This document shows, piece after piece, positions 35,711 to 44,005 of a stretch of 59,178 nucleotides of DNA. Numbering within the stretch: position 1 is the stretch's first letter; every line of letters starts with the position of its first letter. The notes below the pieces were generated by a model, which was given only the letters and a program-made list of their open reading frames with translations, had not been told where the DNA came from and did not search any database. Origin of the DNA: Bacillota bacterium (GTDB lineage: Bacteria; Bacillota_A; Clostridia; Lachnospirales; Lachnospiraceae). The position numbers and the translations under genes are program-made. The stretch covers positions 1-59,178 of the forward strand of contig JAEZSL010000237.1 in NCBI GenBank assembly GCA_023443925.1, read 5' to 3'.

Positions 35711-36370
35711 ATGCCAAAAAACACTTTCTTTCGTTTAGATGAAGCAAGGCGCGAGGAAATATCTATTAGTGCTATGCATCTTTTTGTTGATAATCCTTAC
35801 GAGGATATCACTATGAAGATGGTTTTAGATAGTTTGTCCATGCACCCAGGAACATTTTATCGGTATTTTGAAGACAAAGATGACCTTTATTGTCTTTTAA
35901 TACGAAATGTGATCCAGAAAAGAGCTGCGTATTTTAATAACGGTACTGAAGATTCCCTTTTCCACTTTTTCCTTACCGGCTTATTTGGCAGCGTTAATGG
36001 CATTGCGACCGAGCCACTGAATGAATTGGAAATCAAACTCACAGAAACATTTTTATACATTCCTGAGAACATTTTGCTTAAAATATATCTGAATGTGCTA
36101 AAGGGCGAGTCATTCCCCTTAATCAAGAACATTTTACGCCGAATGAGGGTTGACGGATATCTACGACCTGATATTGACGACGAGTTGATTTCTTTTATGT
36201 TTGAGTCAATGCAGTTTAATTTAGTCATGTTTTTTAGGGAATTCGATATTAAGGACTCTGCGCTTCAGCAAAAGATCAGCAGTTACTTTACTGACTTTAT
36301 GGGTCATGGGCTGATTGAAGATCATAAATATTCTGAAATTATGAGCGATCTCAAGAAATCCAAAGAGTAG
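35711..36370 (+). CDS. TetR-family regulator
   Basis: 219 residues from the ATG at 35711 after AAGGAG; a 36-bp upstream extension starts at the -10/operator and is excluded. The HTH covers ~10-55 (EISISAMHLFVDNPYEDITMKMVLDSLSMHPGTFYRYF, split over helices). The promoter carries two perfect palindromes that fit autorepression. A lipase-like hydrolase gene follows 113 bp downstream on the same strand and is the likely co-regulated target. Confidence 0.9.
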   Translation: MPKNTFFRLDEARREEISISAMHLFVDNPYEDITMKMVLDSLSMHPGTFYRYFEDKDDLYCLLIRNVIQKRAAYFNNGTEDSLFHFFLTGLFGSVNGIATEPLNELEIKLTETFLYIPENILLKIYLNVLKGESFPLIKNILRRMRVDGYLRPDIDDELISFMFESMQFNLVMFFREFDIKDSALQQKISSYFTDFMGHGLIEDHKYSEIMSDLKKSKE

Positions 36371-36482
36371 ATATGATTCACTGAAGATAGGATGCAGTAG
36401 TCTCACCATTTTGAAAAGCGCTTATAGTGCATTGTATCTATTTCACACGCGCCACTTTTATTAAATAAGGAGGAACAAGAAA

Positions 36483-37619
36483 ATGAAAACTTATGACACA
36501 TTTCCAGAACCAATTGGTGGCTATACGGTCGGCCGAACCCAGATGGATTTTGAGTACACGGCATCCGATCACTCAAAAAGGGAATTGACGGCGTTTGTGT
36601 ACTATCCGTCCGACAGTAGCGAAGGTAAGGCTACATCAGCGTACATGTTTCCTGAAGTCTACGAGATGTTTAATGAGCGGCCACTTGTCTCTGTCTTGAA
36701 GGATGTTTTCTCTATAGATATCAAGACCCAGTGTTACGACGACCTTATCCTCTCCGTGAAGGAAAAGCGCTATCCCGTGTTATTTTATGTTTGCGGCGGG
36801 GGCAGCTCTCCAGAATGGGGTACAGTGATCTGTACAGACTTGGCAAGCATGGGATATGTTGTGGTAAGCATAGGCCATCAGAATAGCACGATATATAAGC
36901 GGAAAGATGGGCGCCTGTTTAATATATCAAAGGATTTTTCGGATGTCATTATGGCGTTTTCGGAAGATCCTAAGATGCTTAAGTTGGCTGGTAAGATGGA
37001 GATGCGGCCAAACGATGAAACTGCAATTGAGATGTGCCATAACGTACTTGCACTGCCTATACTTGAAAAGGTAACAGAGTATAGTAAATTACAGGCAGAA
37101 GATGTAAGGTATATAGCCGATTTTCTTTACAAACTGGACTCTGGAGAGCAAAATTCCATTTTTAAAGGCAGATTGCTGCTTGACACCGGCATGGGCATAG
37201 TCGGACATTCTTATGGAGGGCCTACGACGGCGATTGTTTGCCGGGATGATGTCCGGTTCGCCTGCGGTATTTGCTTAGATAGCGGTGCGTTCGGCCTTCA
37301 GGGCAGCGACCTTAAAAAACCCTTCTTGCTGCTGTTTTGCGAACCGAACTACAACATGAATGTGATAATTGGTGCTAACAATAGCATGGAAACCTATTAT
37401 TTCTCTGTTGATCGTGTTGCACATTTAGATTACTGCGACTTCGTGTTTACCTGTGTTAATGAGGAATTCACAGGAGAACGGGATGCTATGGAGATGCGAA
37501 ATCTTGTTACAGACTATACGAAGAACTTTTTTGATCATTACATACTTAAGAAGGCTGCGAATGTGGAAAATCTGGTATACGATGGCGTGGACCTGATCAA
37601 GAAGACCAGCAATAAGTGA
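36483..37619 (+). CDS. Alpha/beta hydrolase, PAF-acetylhydrolase/lipase-like
   Basis: 378 residues without a signal peptide. The nucleophile elbow is GHSYGG with Ser243, preceded by the GMGIVGHSYGGPTT strand-turn-helix. CLDSGAF supplies a likely Asp, and a histidine in VAHLDYCDF the third triad member. VLFYVCGGGSSPEWG is the oxyanion-hole segment. The layout, with an N-terminal GRTQMDFEYTASDHSKRELTAFVYYPS opening, matches plasma PAF-acetylhydrolase-like esterases. AAGGAGG precedes the ATG. Control by the upstream TetR protein suggests induction by an ester compound; the substrate is unknown. Confidence 0.82.
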   Translation: MKTYDTFPEPIGGYTVGRTQMDFEYTASDHSKRELTAFVYYPSDSSEGKATSAYMFPEVYEMFNERPLVSVLKDVFSIDIKTQCYDDLILSVKEKRYPVLFYVCGGGSSPEWGTVICTDLASMGYVVVSIGHQNSTIYKRKDGRLFNISKDFSDVIMAFSEDPKMLKLAGKMEMRPNDETAIEMCHNVLALPILEKVTEYSKLQAEDVRYIADFLYKLDSGEQNSIFKGRLLLDTGMGIVGHSYGGPTTAIVCRDDVRFACGICLDSGAFGLQGSDLKKPFLLLFCEPNYNMNVIIGANNSMETYYFSVDRVAHLDYCDFVFTCVNEEFTGERDAMEMRNLVTDYTKNFFDHYILKKAANVENLVYDGVDLIKKTSNK

Positions 37620-37919
37620 CATAACCGAAAGGTTACCGATAAACGCATACCAAATAGCTAGCAGTACAGACACAAAGCCGATACCCCCTATTACGCGGTT
37701 ATCGGCTCTCTCATATTTCAGGCATTTCACACTAAGCTCCCATGGCATAAATCATCTGCTGGCAGATGATTTACTGCCTCAAATCAGGGTGTGAAATGTC
37801 TTTTATTTCACGCTAACGCCCATGCCTTTCGGGCATAAATCGTGAAGAATAGCCTCCTTTGCTATTCTTCTATTGACTCGCATGCATTTCACGAGGCAAT
37901 TCACACTATCTCACCGATT
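37620..37919. other. 300-bp intergenic region filled with repeat element
   Basis: Between the hydrolase (+) and greA-like gene (-). Most of it, 37727-37908, is a hairpin-rich repeat whose relatives also lie at 38588-38728. No gene is supported. Confidence 0.7.
37727..37908. repeat. Hairpin-rich intergenic repeat, copy 1 (about 174 bp period)
   Basis: The word CACACTA followed by GCTCCCAT-like sequence recurs 174 bp apart (37728 and 37902). Internal stems are AAATCATCTGC/GCAGATGATTT near 37750-37773, GCCC/GGGC near 37818-37834, and GAATAGC/GCTATTC near 37847-37868. An outer pair TTTCACAC/GTGTGAAA closes the first half. The second half resembles 38588-38638 and the first half 38639-38728. Confidence 0.75.
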
Positions 37920-38423
37920 TTAATATCTGCTCAATTCATCGGTTCCGTCATCCGGAATTTTTTCAATTTTACGGATGATAATATCATAGGAATAAGCATC
38001 ATTAACCTTTACATTTATTTTATCATTTACTTTGCCATGCAGCAAAGCCTTACCCAGTGGAGAATCAATGCTAATCTTCCCTTTTAGGGTATTTGACCTT
38101 ACCGTTGTTACAAGCTTGTAGGTAACTTCTTCATCGTCTTCCGGTAAGTAAACCGTAACCATGTTATTAAGACCAACTTCATCGGCCTGGGATTCATCAG
38201 ATATAATATTTGCTGTTTTTATCATTCTTTCAAGATACCGGATTCTGCTTTCGTTTTGGTTCTTAAACTGTTTGGCAGCTTTGTATTCAAAATTCTCGCT
38301 TAAATCACCATGTGCCCTTGCTTCTTTAACATCATCAAGAGCTTCTCTCCGGATTACAAGCTTCCTGTGTTCAATCTCTTCTTCCATTTTTTTTATGTCC
38401 TGAATTGTTATCTTATCATACAT
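37920..38423 (-). CDS. GreA/GreB-family transcription elongation factor paralog
   Basis: 167 residues. An N-terminal antiparallel coiled coil (~1-75) carries the acidic-tip motif ARAHGDLSENFEYKAAK, whose Asp and Glu act in RNA polymerase backtrack cleavage. A C-terminal FKBP-like GreA domain follows (ISIDSPLGKALLHGKVND). It is expected in the RNA polymerase secondary channel, rescuing arrested complexes. It stands alone between two copies of an intergenic repeat, which suggests an extra, accessory greA rather than the housekeeping copy; that is inference. Confidence 0.9.
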   Translation of the reverse strand: MYDKITIQDIKKMEEEIEHRKLVIRREALDDVKEARAHGDLSENFEYKAAKQFKNQNESRIRYLERMIKTANIISDESQADEVGLNNMVTVYLPEDDEEVTYKLVTTVRSNTLKGKISIDSPLGKALLHGKVNDKINVKVNDAYSYDIIIRKIEKIPDDGTDELSRY

Positions 38424-38735
38424 AATGAATCACTCCCATGGTTATTAACATGGAGTAATTATAACACAGTATTCATAATTAATAGTAGAGTTTGCTTTAA
38501 TTTTATGCAGATTTTCAATTGATTTTTGGCTTGTTTTATTATTGAAAACTATTGATACCTTTATCTGTCTCCGGTTGAGATACCTGATGGCCGCTTTTGC
38601 TATTCTTCTAATATATCACATGCATTTGCGAGGTAATCCACACTAGCTCCCATATCATAAAACATCTTCTCGCAGATGCTTTAATTCCGCAAATCAAGGT
38701 GTAAAATGTCTTTTATTTCGCACTAACCACAGAAT
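38424..38735. other. 312-bp intergenic region with repeat copy 2
   Basis: AT-rich leader of the greA-like gene, then the repeat at 38588-38728 up to the nucleotidyltransferase stop. No gene is seen. Confidence 0.65.
38588..38728. repeat. Hairpin-rich intergenic repeat, copy 2
   Basis: TTTTGCTATTCTTCTA near 38594 matches the second half of copy 1. CACACTAGCTCCCAT (38639) through AATGTCTTTTATTTCGCACTAAC matches its first half, at roughly three-quarters identity by eye. Both copies are in the same orientation and flank the greA-like gene about 0.9 kb apart. Confidence 0.75.
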
Positions 38736-39827
38736 CTAATTTTGTACTTCAAAGCCCATGTACTGGCTATATAATTGTTCAAAGGTATTAAATTGTTCAA
38801 CTTTCTTCCCAACCTTGTTATACTCCTCCAGATAATCATCCATAGCCTGTAAAAATTTATCTCTGAATAATTTAAGATTATTTGAATCAAAATACTGCAT
38901 TAAATCGAATTTTTTAGTGCCTCTTGTGTCTGTCATTTCATCCAGGTAGTTCTGTGCGCCCATGGCTACATGAAAGGCGTAAGATACATTTCCTGTTTCC
39001 ATGCTTTTTAATACCTTATTACGGCAGTTACACCATAACTCTTCATAGGTACCACATAAATTATCATAAGTCGGTATTGACGGTTGTGAAAATTCCTTAT
39101 ACATAGCATCATATAGTTCAACCATATTTTTGAGAAATTGTCCGGAAGCACAACGGATATCATCGATTGTCCCGGCATGAATCACTGACATATAAATGTT
39201 TTCAAAATCTTGCGGCAGATAACGGTATGTGCTTATTTCCTCCAGATATCGCTTGACACCTCGTTTAATATAAGTGTTATTTAAATTTGTCAGTGCATTA
39301 ATCAGGTTATATAATACTCCACAGGAAGCATACCTTACCTTCCCCAGTTCTTCGGTAAGCATGGTGTTGGCATATTCTTGTTTTGCTCTGTCTATATGTT
39401 CTTTGGCTCTCATAATGCATTCAGTTCCAATGGGTTTGGCCAGGCCATCCAGTGCTCTTTGTTTATAGGAATTAAATTTCTCCATATATTCAGGCTTGGC
39501 GGAATATAATATCTGTGAATCAACCAAGTGCGATATAAACGGATTTTCAAGCTTTGCTTTTGCTTCTATGGCTGACCATGGAGTACAATATAGGTCGTAG
39601 CCTACATCCTCCAGTATAAAACACATAGCTATACCCCAGCCACTATCTGTGTTATTAATAATAATCAGATCCAGATCACTTTTTTCATGATAATCTTCTG
39701 TACTAAAGGAACCTGTTAGTCCAATGATGGCTACATCCTCCGGAAAGTCCCTCTTGGTGCGTTCTATTACCATATTGATAAGCTTTTCATTTTTAGCTAA
39801 AAGTCTTTGTCTCATTTTATCATCCAT
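38736..39827 (-). CDS. Nucleotidyltransferase-fold protein, aminoglycoside-modifying-like
   Basis: 363 residues from the ATG at 39827. The pol-beta motif GSFSTEDYHEKSDLDLIII (near residues 39-57) has the GS and DxD metal-binding pattern of nucleotidyltransferases. The rest is helical, as in kanamycin-type nucleotidyltransferases. An AAGAAGAG site precedes this start, while a 10-codon upstream extension is possible. A fragment nearly identical to its first 18 codons lies at 41102-41155. Neighbours are drug-modification-like genes, so an antibiotic or small metabolite is a likely substrate, but it could act otherwise. Confidence 0.8.
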   Translation of the reverse strand: MDDKMRQRLLAKNEKLINMVIERTKRDFPEDVAIIGLTGSFSTEDYHEKSDLDLIIINNTDSGWGIAMCFILEDVGYDLYCTPWSAIEAKAKLENPFISHLVDSQILYSAKPEYMEKFNSYKQRALDGLAKPIGTECIMRAKEHIDRAKQEYANTMLTEELGKVRYASCGVLYNLINALTNLNNTYIKRGVKRYLEEISTYRYLPQDFENIYMSVIHAGTIDDIRCASGQFLKNMVELYDAMYKEFSQPSIPTYDNLCGTYEELWCNCRNKVLKSMETGNVSYAFHVAMGAQNYLDEMTDTRGTKKFDLMQYFDSNNLKLFRDKFLQAMDDYLEEYNKVGKKVEQFNTFEQLYSQYMGFEVQN

Positions 39828-39918
39828 ATATACTCTTCTTCCCACGTTATATATCATACCTACTATAACATACGTTTATTGTAGGTATCTTTTATTATAT
39901 CCCCAAAGTGATATCTGA

Positions 39919-40182
39919 GGAGTTCCAAGTTTAACTATAATCAATCTATGCCAGCTAAATGAAAGGGTCTGGAATAACAATGATATTCGTAAGAATATTT
40001 ACCATATAGTTAAGACAACCCTTCCAGAACAACATCGGCAATATGAAAAAGGGTTTACGGAAACATGGATTTCATTTTATTCAGGATTATATCTTCATAA
40101 AGCACTATACAATAAGGGTTTTATAACCATTCCTGGAGAGTTTGACCAAACACCTGTTGCATGCTATATTTATGAAAAATAA
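39919..40182 (+). pseudogene. 3'-end gene remnant, no start codon
   Basis: An 87-codon open frame runs from after a stop at 39916 to TAA at 40180. It contains no Met, Val-GTG start with ribosome site, or signal, yet reads like the conserved C-terminus of an enzyme (YEKGFTETWISFYSGLYLHK, then IPGEFDQTPVACYIYEK). I do not recognise the family. It is on the opposite strand to its neighbours and lies in a region of duplications, so a truncated gene remnant is the best reading. Confidence 0.55.
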
Positions 40183-40287
40183 GTAAACAGCTAAGGGCAG
40201 CACCTGTAGCATCAGGTATCTGCCCATATTGTTTAATATAATTTTAATTTTTCAATATATAATTGTGCATTGGGGTTAATTCTTTCG

Positions 40288-40836
40288 TTATCCCTGTACT
40301 TTTTTGATTATAGGTATCAATAGATCCAATTGAACATCTTCTTCATTTAAGTTAATATCCTGAACACTGTTATAATAATTGAGATATTCTTCCAGCATGC
40401 CGCCCATACTAGCTGGATCACCCAGATTGGCTGCATATTTATCACTATTTTCAACCCACTGCACTAACCAATCCCACTCATGGAAATTCCCCATTTTGAT
40501 CATATGTGCAGCATATAGTCCGCCGGGGAATTCCTTTATTTTATAATACTCCGGTACTGCAAAATTCCTCGGAATCGTGACCCAGATCTCATATCCGTGA
40601 TCCGGCATTCCTTCTTTCGTATCTGCTGAGCAGTTAGGATTGTTGAAACCATAATATCTCAAATCTGGTTTGGTTTTGAGCAAACCGCTTTCCCTTACAA
40701 ACTTATCCATCTCCTCTTTTGCACGATATTCCGGTTCTTCACAATAATACTGAATCGATACTACTTTGGACGGCGGCAGATTAACAATTCTCACGTCCTT
40801 TAATTGATACTCATTTGCCTGTTTTGATTCTGACAT
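40288..40836 (-). CDS. GyrI-like small-molecule-binding protein
   Basis: 182 residues with an AraC-effector/GyrI-like (SHS2) domain over nearly the whole length: VRIVNLPPSKVVSIQYY opening, RYYGFNNPN, GYEIWVTIPRNF, FPGGLYAAHMI and MLEEYLNYYN. There is no HTH, so it is a stand-alone binder of hydrophobic or cationic drugs, or a hydrolase of that family. AGGAGGAAAT precedes the ATG. Its first ~60 codons and upstream 190 bp are duplicated at 41167-41538. It lies among drug-modification-like genes. Confidence 0.85.
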   Translation of the reverse strand: MSESKQANEYQLKDVRIVNLPPSKVVSIQYYCEEPEYRAKEEMDKFVRESGLLKTKPDLRYYGFNNPNCSADTKEGMPDHGYEIWVTIPRNFAVPEYYKIKEFPGGLYAAHMIKMGNFHEWDWLVQWVENSDKYAANLGDPASMGGMLEEYLNYYNSVQDINLNEEDVQLDLLIPIIKKVQG

Positions 40837-41028
40837 TGATATTTCCTCCTTAAGATTATTTAATTGAAGTTTCTGAGTTCAAACCTATTGCAGGAACCCT
40901 ATATATCCCTTCTATAATCAGTATAGAGGACGACACGACGTCAAAGTCAATAGTTGCCGGATAATTCTTTTTAGTTTTCAATTTATTGAAATAGCCATAA
41001 TTTTTAATCCCATTGACCCGGAAATCTT
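40657..41028. repeat. 372-bp direct duplication, copy 1
   Basis: Copies 1 and 2 align with a constant 510-bp offset and no gaps; about a dozen substitutions are visible. Copy 1 spans the first 60 codons of the GyrI-like gene, its ribosome site and leader, and ends in a remnant of the GNAT 3' end (near 41004-41028). Confidence 0.92.
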
Positions 41029-41101
41029 CATATTTCCAAATTTCCCCACGAAAACATAAATTAAATCTGTTTCATCTGACAATTTCGCCAATTACTATAA
41101 A
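40837..41101. other. Leader of GyrI-like gene plus unique filler
   Basis: 40837-41028 belongs to the direct duplication. 41029-41101 is unique AT-rich sequence joining the GNAT-tail remnant to the nucleotidyltransferase fragment. No gene is seen. Confidence 0.6.
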
Positions 41102-41155
41102 ATTGATGAGCTTTTCATTTTTAGCTAAAAGTCTATTTCTCATATTTTCATCCAT
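41102..41155 (-). pseudogene. 5' fragment of nucleotidyltransferase gene
   Basis: Eighteen codons reading MDENMRNRLLAKNEKLIN match the start of the gene at 39827 (MDDKMRQRLLAKNEKLIN). After them the frame loses similarity and stops. This shows that a second copy of the nucleotidyltransferase gene once existed here. Confidence 0.8.
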
Positions 41156-41346
41156 ATACCATACTGTCTCAAATCTGGTTTGGTTTTGAGCAAACCGTTT
41201 TCCCTTACAAACTTATCCGTCTCCTCTTTTGCACGATATTCCGGTTCTTCACAATAATACTGAATCGATACTACTTTGGGCGGCGACAGATTAACAATTC
41301 TCATGTCCTTTAATTGATACTCATTTGCCTGTTTTGATACTGCCAC
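41156..41346 (-). pseudogene. 5' fragment of GyrI-like gene
   Basis: The first ~61 codons are nearly identical to the GyrI-like gene (SKQANEYQLKDMRIVNLSPP and so on). The frame then runs straight into the nucleotidyltransferase fragment and stops within seven codons (TGA ending at 41140). It keeps its AGGAGG site, so a short product is possible, but it lacks two-thirds of the fold. Confidence 0.85.
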
Positions 41347-41538
41347 TGATATTTCCTCCTTAAGATTATTTAATTGAAGTTTCTGAGTTCAAACCTATTG
41401 CAGGAACCCTATATATTCCTTCTATAATCAGTATAGAGGACGACACGACGGCAAAGTCAATAGTTGCCAGATAATTCTTTTTAGTTTTCAATTTATTGAA
41501 ATAGCCATAATTTTTAATCCCATTGACCGGGAAATCTT
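41167..41538. repeat. 372-bp direct duplication, copy 2
   Basis: Counterpart of 40657-41028. It includes the truncated GyrI-like 5' end, the shared leader and the true 3' end of the GNAT fusion gene. Confidence 0.92.
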
Positions 41539-42695
41539 AATTTCTTCAATTGAGGAAATTTCTTATTATGTTCTTCTACTTCTTCCTTCGGAAGATTTTC
41601 AAACACCTTGGATTCATAGAATTTTCCTTGAACCTCTTTCATACTGTCTTTTGACAATTCAATTCCCATAAATGCATCAAAGTTTTTACCATCCGCCGTT
41701 GTAATATGAAAATTATCACACGTTTTAAATCCTATTCTGGGATAGTAGTCCGGTTCGCCAAAAATTACAATGCCCTTGTAGCCCTTATCTGCCGCCAATG
41801 CCATGGTTTCTTTTAATAGCAGCTCGCCTACACCGCAGCCCTGCCATGCCGGTTCTATACAAAGCGGACCAAAAGTTATTATATCATATGTATTAGCTCC
41901 ATCAACTACTTTTGCCTTGGAATACATAATACAACCGATAACAGCTCCATCCTTAACCGCTATTCTGCTTAGTTCCGGAAGATAATCATTATCCTGGCGT
42001 AATTTATGAACGAGATAATGCTCGTCACATCCAAGATGATGTTTATTCCAGAAGGCATGCTGTGTCATCAACTCGACATTATACCAGTCATCCCTGGTTT
42101 CCATCCTGATTTCAATATCTTCACGGCTTAACCTTTTTCTGACTTCCGGAAACCAACCAAACTCCAGCCTGACTTCTTTTCTCTCCAAATCATTGTTTTT
42201 GTAACAGCAGGTATCCATTCCAATTAGAGTAAATCCCTCATGCTGATAGAAATCTATGGCATTCACATTACAGGACTGCGTTTCCAAAATAATGGCGCGG
42301 CGCCGTTCTCTTCTTGCCTGTTCCTTTGCCATTTCGATTAAGCCATGACCGATGCCCTTTTTTTGATATTTATCTGCTACCCATAGCTCGGTAATTCTCA
42401 GTCGATTAGACCACAATTCCTGATCTGTTTCAATTGCGGCAACTAATTCATCCTGATTTAACACTCCCCAGGCATAAGCATGTTCCCAGTGCTCCTCATA
42501 TAACTGATCCGGAAAATCATATTCGTCCGCCGTATGGGTTACCGGCTCCGTAAAGACTTTCTTTTCAATCTCAGCAGCATATCCTTTCTCTGTTTTATTT
42601 ACAGTAACATCATAATATTTATCTGTTGTATACTGTATTGGAAGTATCGTTCCCTTCCATTTCTCTTTCGGTAAATGTATAATGTCAAATTCCAT
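41514..42695 (-). CDS. Tandem GNAT protein: streptothricin-acetyltransferase-like plus second GNAT
   Basis: 393 residues with two acetyltransferase domains. The N-terminal half resembles streptothricin acetyltransferases: the LPKEKWKGTILPIQYTTDKYY opening, the acetyl-CoA loop KYQKKGIGHGL, and LETQSCNVNAIDFYQHEGF then GMDTCCY. The C-terminal half (~195-330) is another GNAT with WQGCGVGELL and FGEPDYYPRIGFK, as in YhbS-like proteins. The fusion is unusual. It is downstream of an AadE-like gene with about 230 bp between them. Antibiotic acetylation is inferred from the first domain only. Confidence 0.82.
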   Translation of the reverse strand: MEFDIIHLPKEKWKGTILPIQYTTDKYYDVTVNKTEKGYAAEIEKKVFTEPVTHTADEYDFPDQLYEEHWEHAYAWGVLNQDELVAAIETDQELWSNRLRITELWVADKYQKKGIGHGLIEMAKEQARRERRRAIILETQSCNVNAIDFYQHEGFTLIGMDTCCYKNNDLERKEVRLEFGWFPEVRKRLSREDIEIRMETRDDWYNVELMTQHAFWNKHHLGCDEHYLVHKLRQDNDYLPELSRIAVKDGAVIGCIMYSKAKVVDGANTYDIITFGPLCIEPAWQGCGVGELLLKETMALAADKGYKGIVIFGEPDYYPRIGFKTCDNFHITTADGKNFDAFMGIELSKDSMKEVQGKFYESKVFENLPKEEVEEHNKKFPQLKKLRFPGQWD

Positions 42696-42922
42696 AGTTT
42701 TAAATATCTCCTTTTACATGGTTTTTAGAATTGGAGTATCAAAAGTCAGCTTTTTTGAGTCTGAATGAATATAAGTATATACATAAAATACAGTTAGTGA
42801 AACCTTTTGGCACTTGAATCTTTTTATGTAAGCTTATAAATGACACACCTATTTCTAATAGCATATTTTTACAAAAATACATTTTGCGCTACATGATCCA
42901 TGCTTCGTCCTGGTTTCGAGTT

Positions 42923-43780
42923 TCAATTATCTGCTCTATATTGCTCATACATATCCTGTGTATACCGGGTTATATTTTCATCGTATTCCGGATAATTGTA
43001 GTTTAATAGTCCGGCTACCTCTTGTGAAACTTCCCGGAATAATTCGTGGCATTTGAATAAGGCTTCCCATACGTGTTCATAAGAGTCCATTTGATACGTA
43101 GCCAGCAGCTCCTCCCATAATTCTTCCGTAACATACTTGTCCAGAAACTTATAATTCTTGCCGATGCTTAGCCTGAATCCGGTCTCAATTCCGACTTGCC
43201 AGGATATCATTCTTAATAGCTCCTGGCGTACGATCTGATTCAAATGATCGATGGCAAATAGAATCTCCCTTCGGCACAGCCCTTTTACTACATAGGTGGT
43301 TGTATTCCAAAATTCATTGCAGCAGTCATCAAAGGTCCTTGACGTAGGCCTTTTCACATGATAATCTATGTCATCCGGAACTATAGTCTGTTTGATTCTA
43401 TTATCTTTATCAACCAGAATCTTAATTAATTTATCCCCGTTAAGGTAATCCTCCAGCTCTTCTAATGGTAATAATGTAAGGTCTATTTTAGTGTAATCAT
43501 CAAAGAGCATTATATAAGAAAATCCTTTCTGCTCAGCGGGGAATAATTCCATCGCTTCCGGTTTCTGCATCATAATTATCTTTCCAAACCGCCCTAACCA
43601 TTCATCATCCTCAGTAAATACCTCCATGCGGTTAACAAAATATGTGATATCATAGTCCTGAAATGTATCTTTCGGAATATTAACATTCGTACGTGAGCCT
43701 TCAAGGGCAGCAATCCGGATACGGTTGTCTTCCCTGGCAATTGTAAGAATAAGCTCCATCATTTCTTCTTCTGATCTCAT
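42923..43780 (-). CDS. aadE: Aminoglycoside 6-adenylyltransferase-like (ANT(6), AadE family)
   Basis: 285 residues covering the whole family. The opening MRSEEEMMELI, ALEGSRTNVNIPKDTFQDYDITYFV with the DxD metal site, KIDLTLLPLEEL, the YHVKRPTSRTFDDCCNEFW block and ISWQVGIETGF are family hallmarks. Such enzymes transfer AMP from ATP to the 6-OH of streptomycin. AAGGAGGAG precedes the ATG. It is the first of a co-directional set with a streptothricin-acetyltransferase-like gene, recalling the mobile aadE-sat4 pairing, but no mobile element is visible. Chromosomal homologs do not always confer resistance. Confidence 0.87.
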   Translation of the reverse strand: MRSEEEMMELILTIAREDNRIRIAALEGSRTNVNIPKDTFQDYDITYFVNRMEVFTEDDEWLGRFGKIIMMQKPEAMELFPAEQKGFSYIMLFDDYTKIDLTLLPLEELEDYLNGDKLIKILVDKDNRIKQTIVPDDIDYHVKRPTSRTFDDCCNEFWNTTTYVVKGLCRREILFAIDHLNQIVRQELLRMISWQVGIETGFRLSIGKNYKFLDKYVTEELWEELLATYQMDSYEHVWEALFKCHELFREVSQEVAGLLNYNYPEYDENITRYTQDMYEQYRADN

Positions 43781-43941
43781 AAAGTGATCTCCTCCTTATT
43801 GATTCAAATTCGTGAAACTGTCTTTTTTACAGAATCAATATTGTTAACAAATTAATATAATTGTACCATATATGCAAATATTTACCAAACTTTATTTCCC
43901 TGCTGTTTGTGCCATAATCCATAATAAATAAATAAAAAAAC

Positions 43942-43989
43942 CTCTAACGTCTGGAGAATCAATTTGTTTTGATTCCCCAGACGTTAGAG
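43942..43989 (-). terminator. Intrinsic terminator of kup
   Basis: CTCTAACGTCTGG (43942-43954) and CCAGACGTTAGAG (43977-43989) form a perfect 13-bp stem, extended by GAATCAA/TTGATTC. On the minus strand TTTTTTTATTT follows. It lies 17 bp after the kup stop. Confidence 0.92.
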
Positions 43990-44005
43990 TCTTATAAAAA
44001 TATAA

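Noticed and set aside
37425..37748. 107-codon minus-strand frame overlapping the hydrolase 3' end
   Set aside because: It is antisense to a well-supported gene, lacks a ribosome site and overlaps the repeat element.
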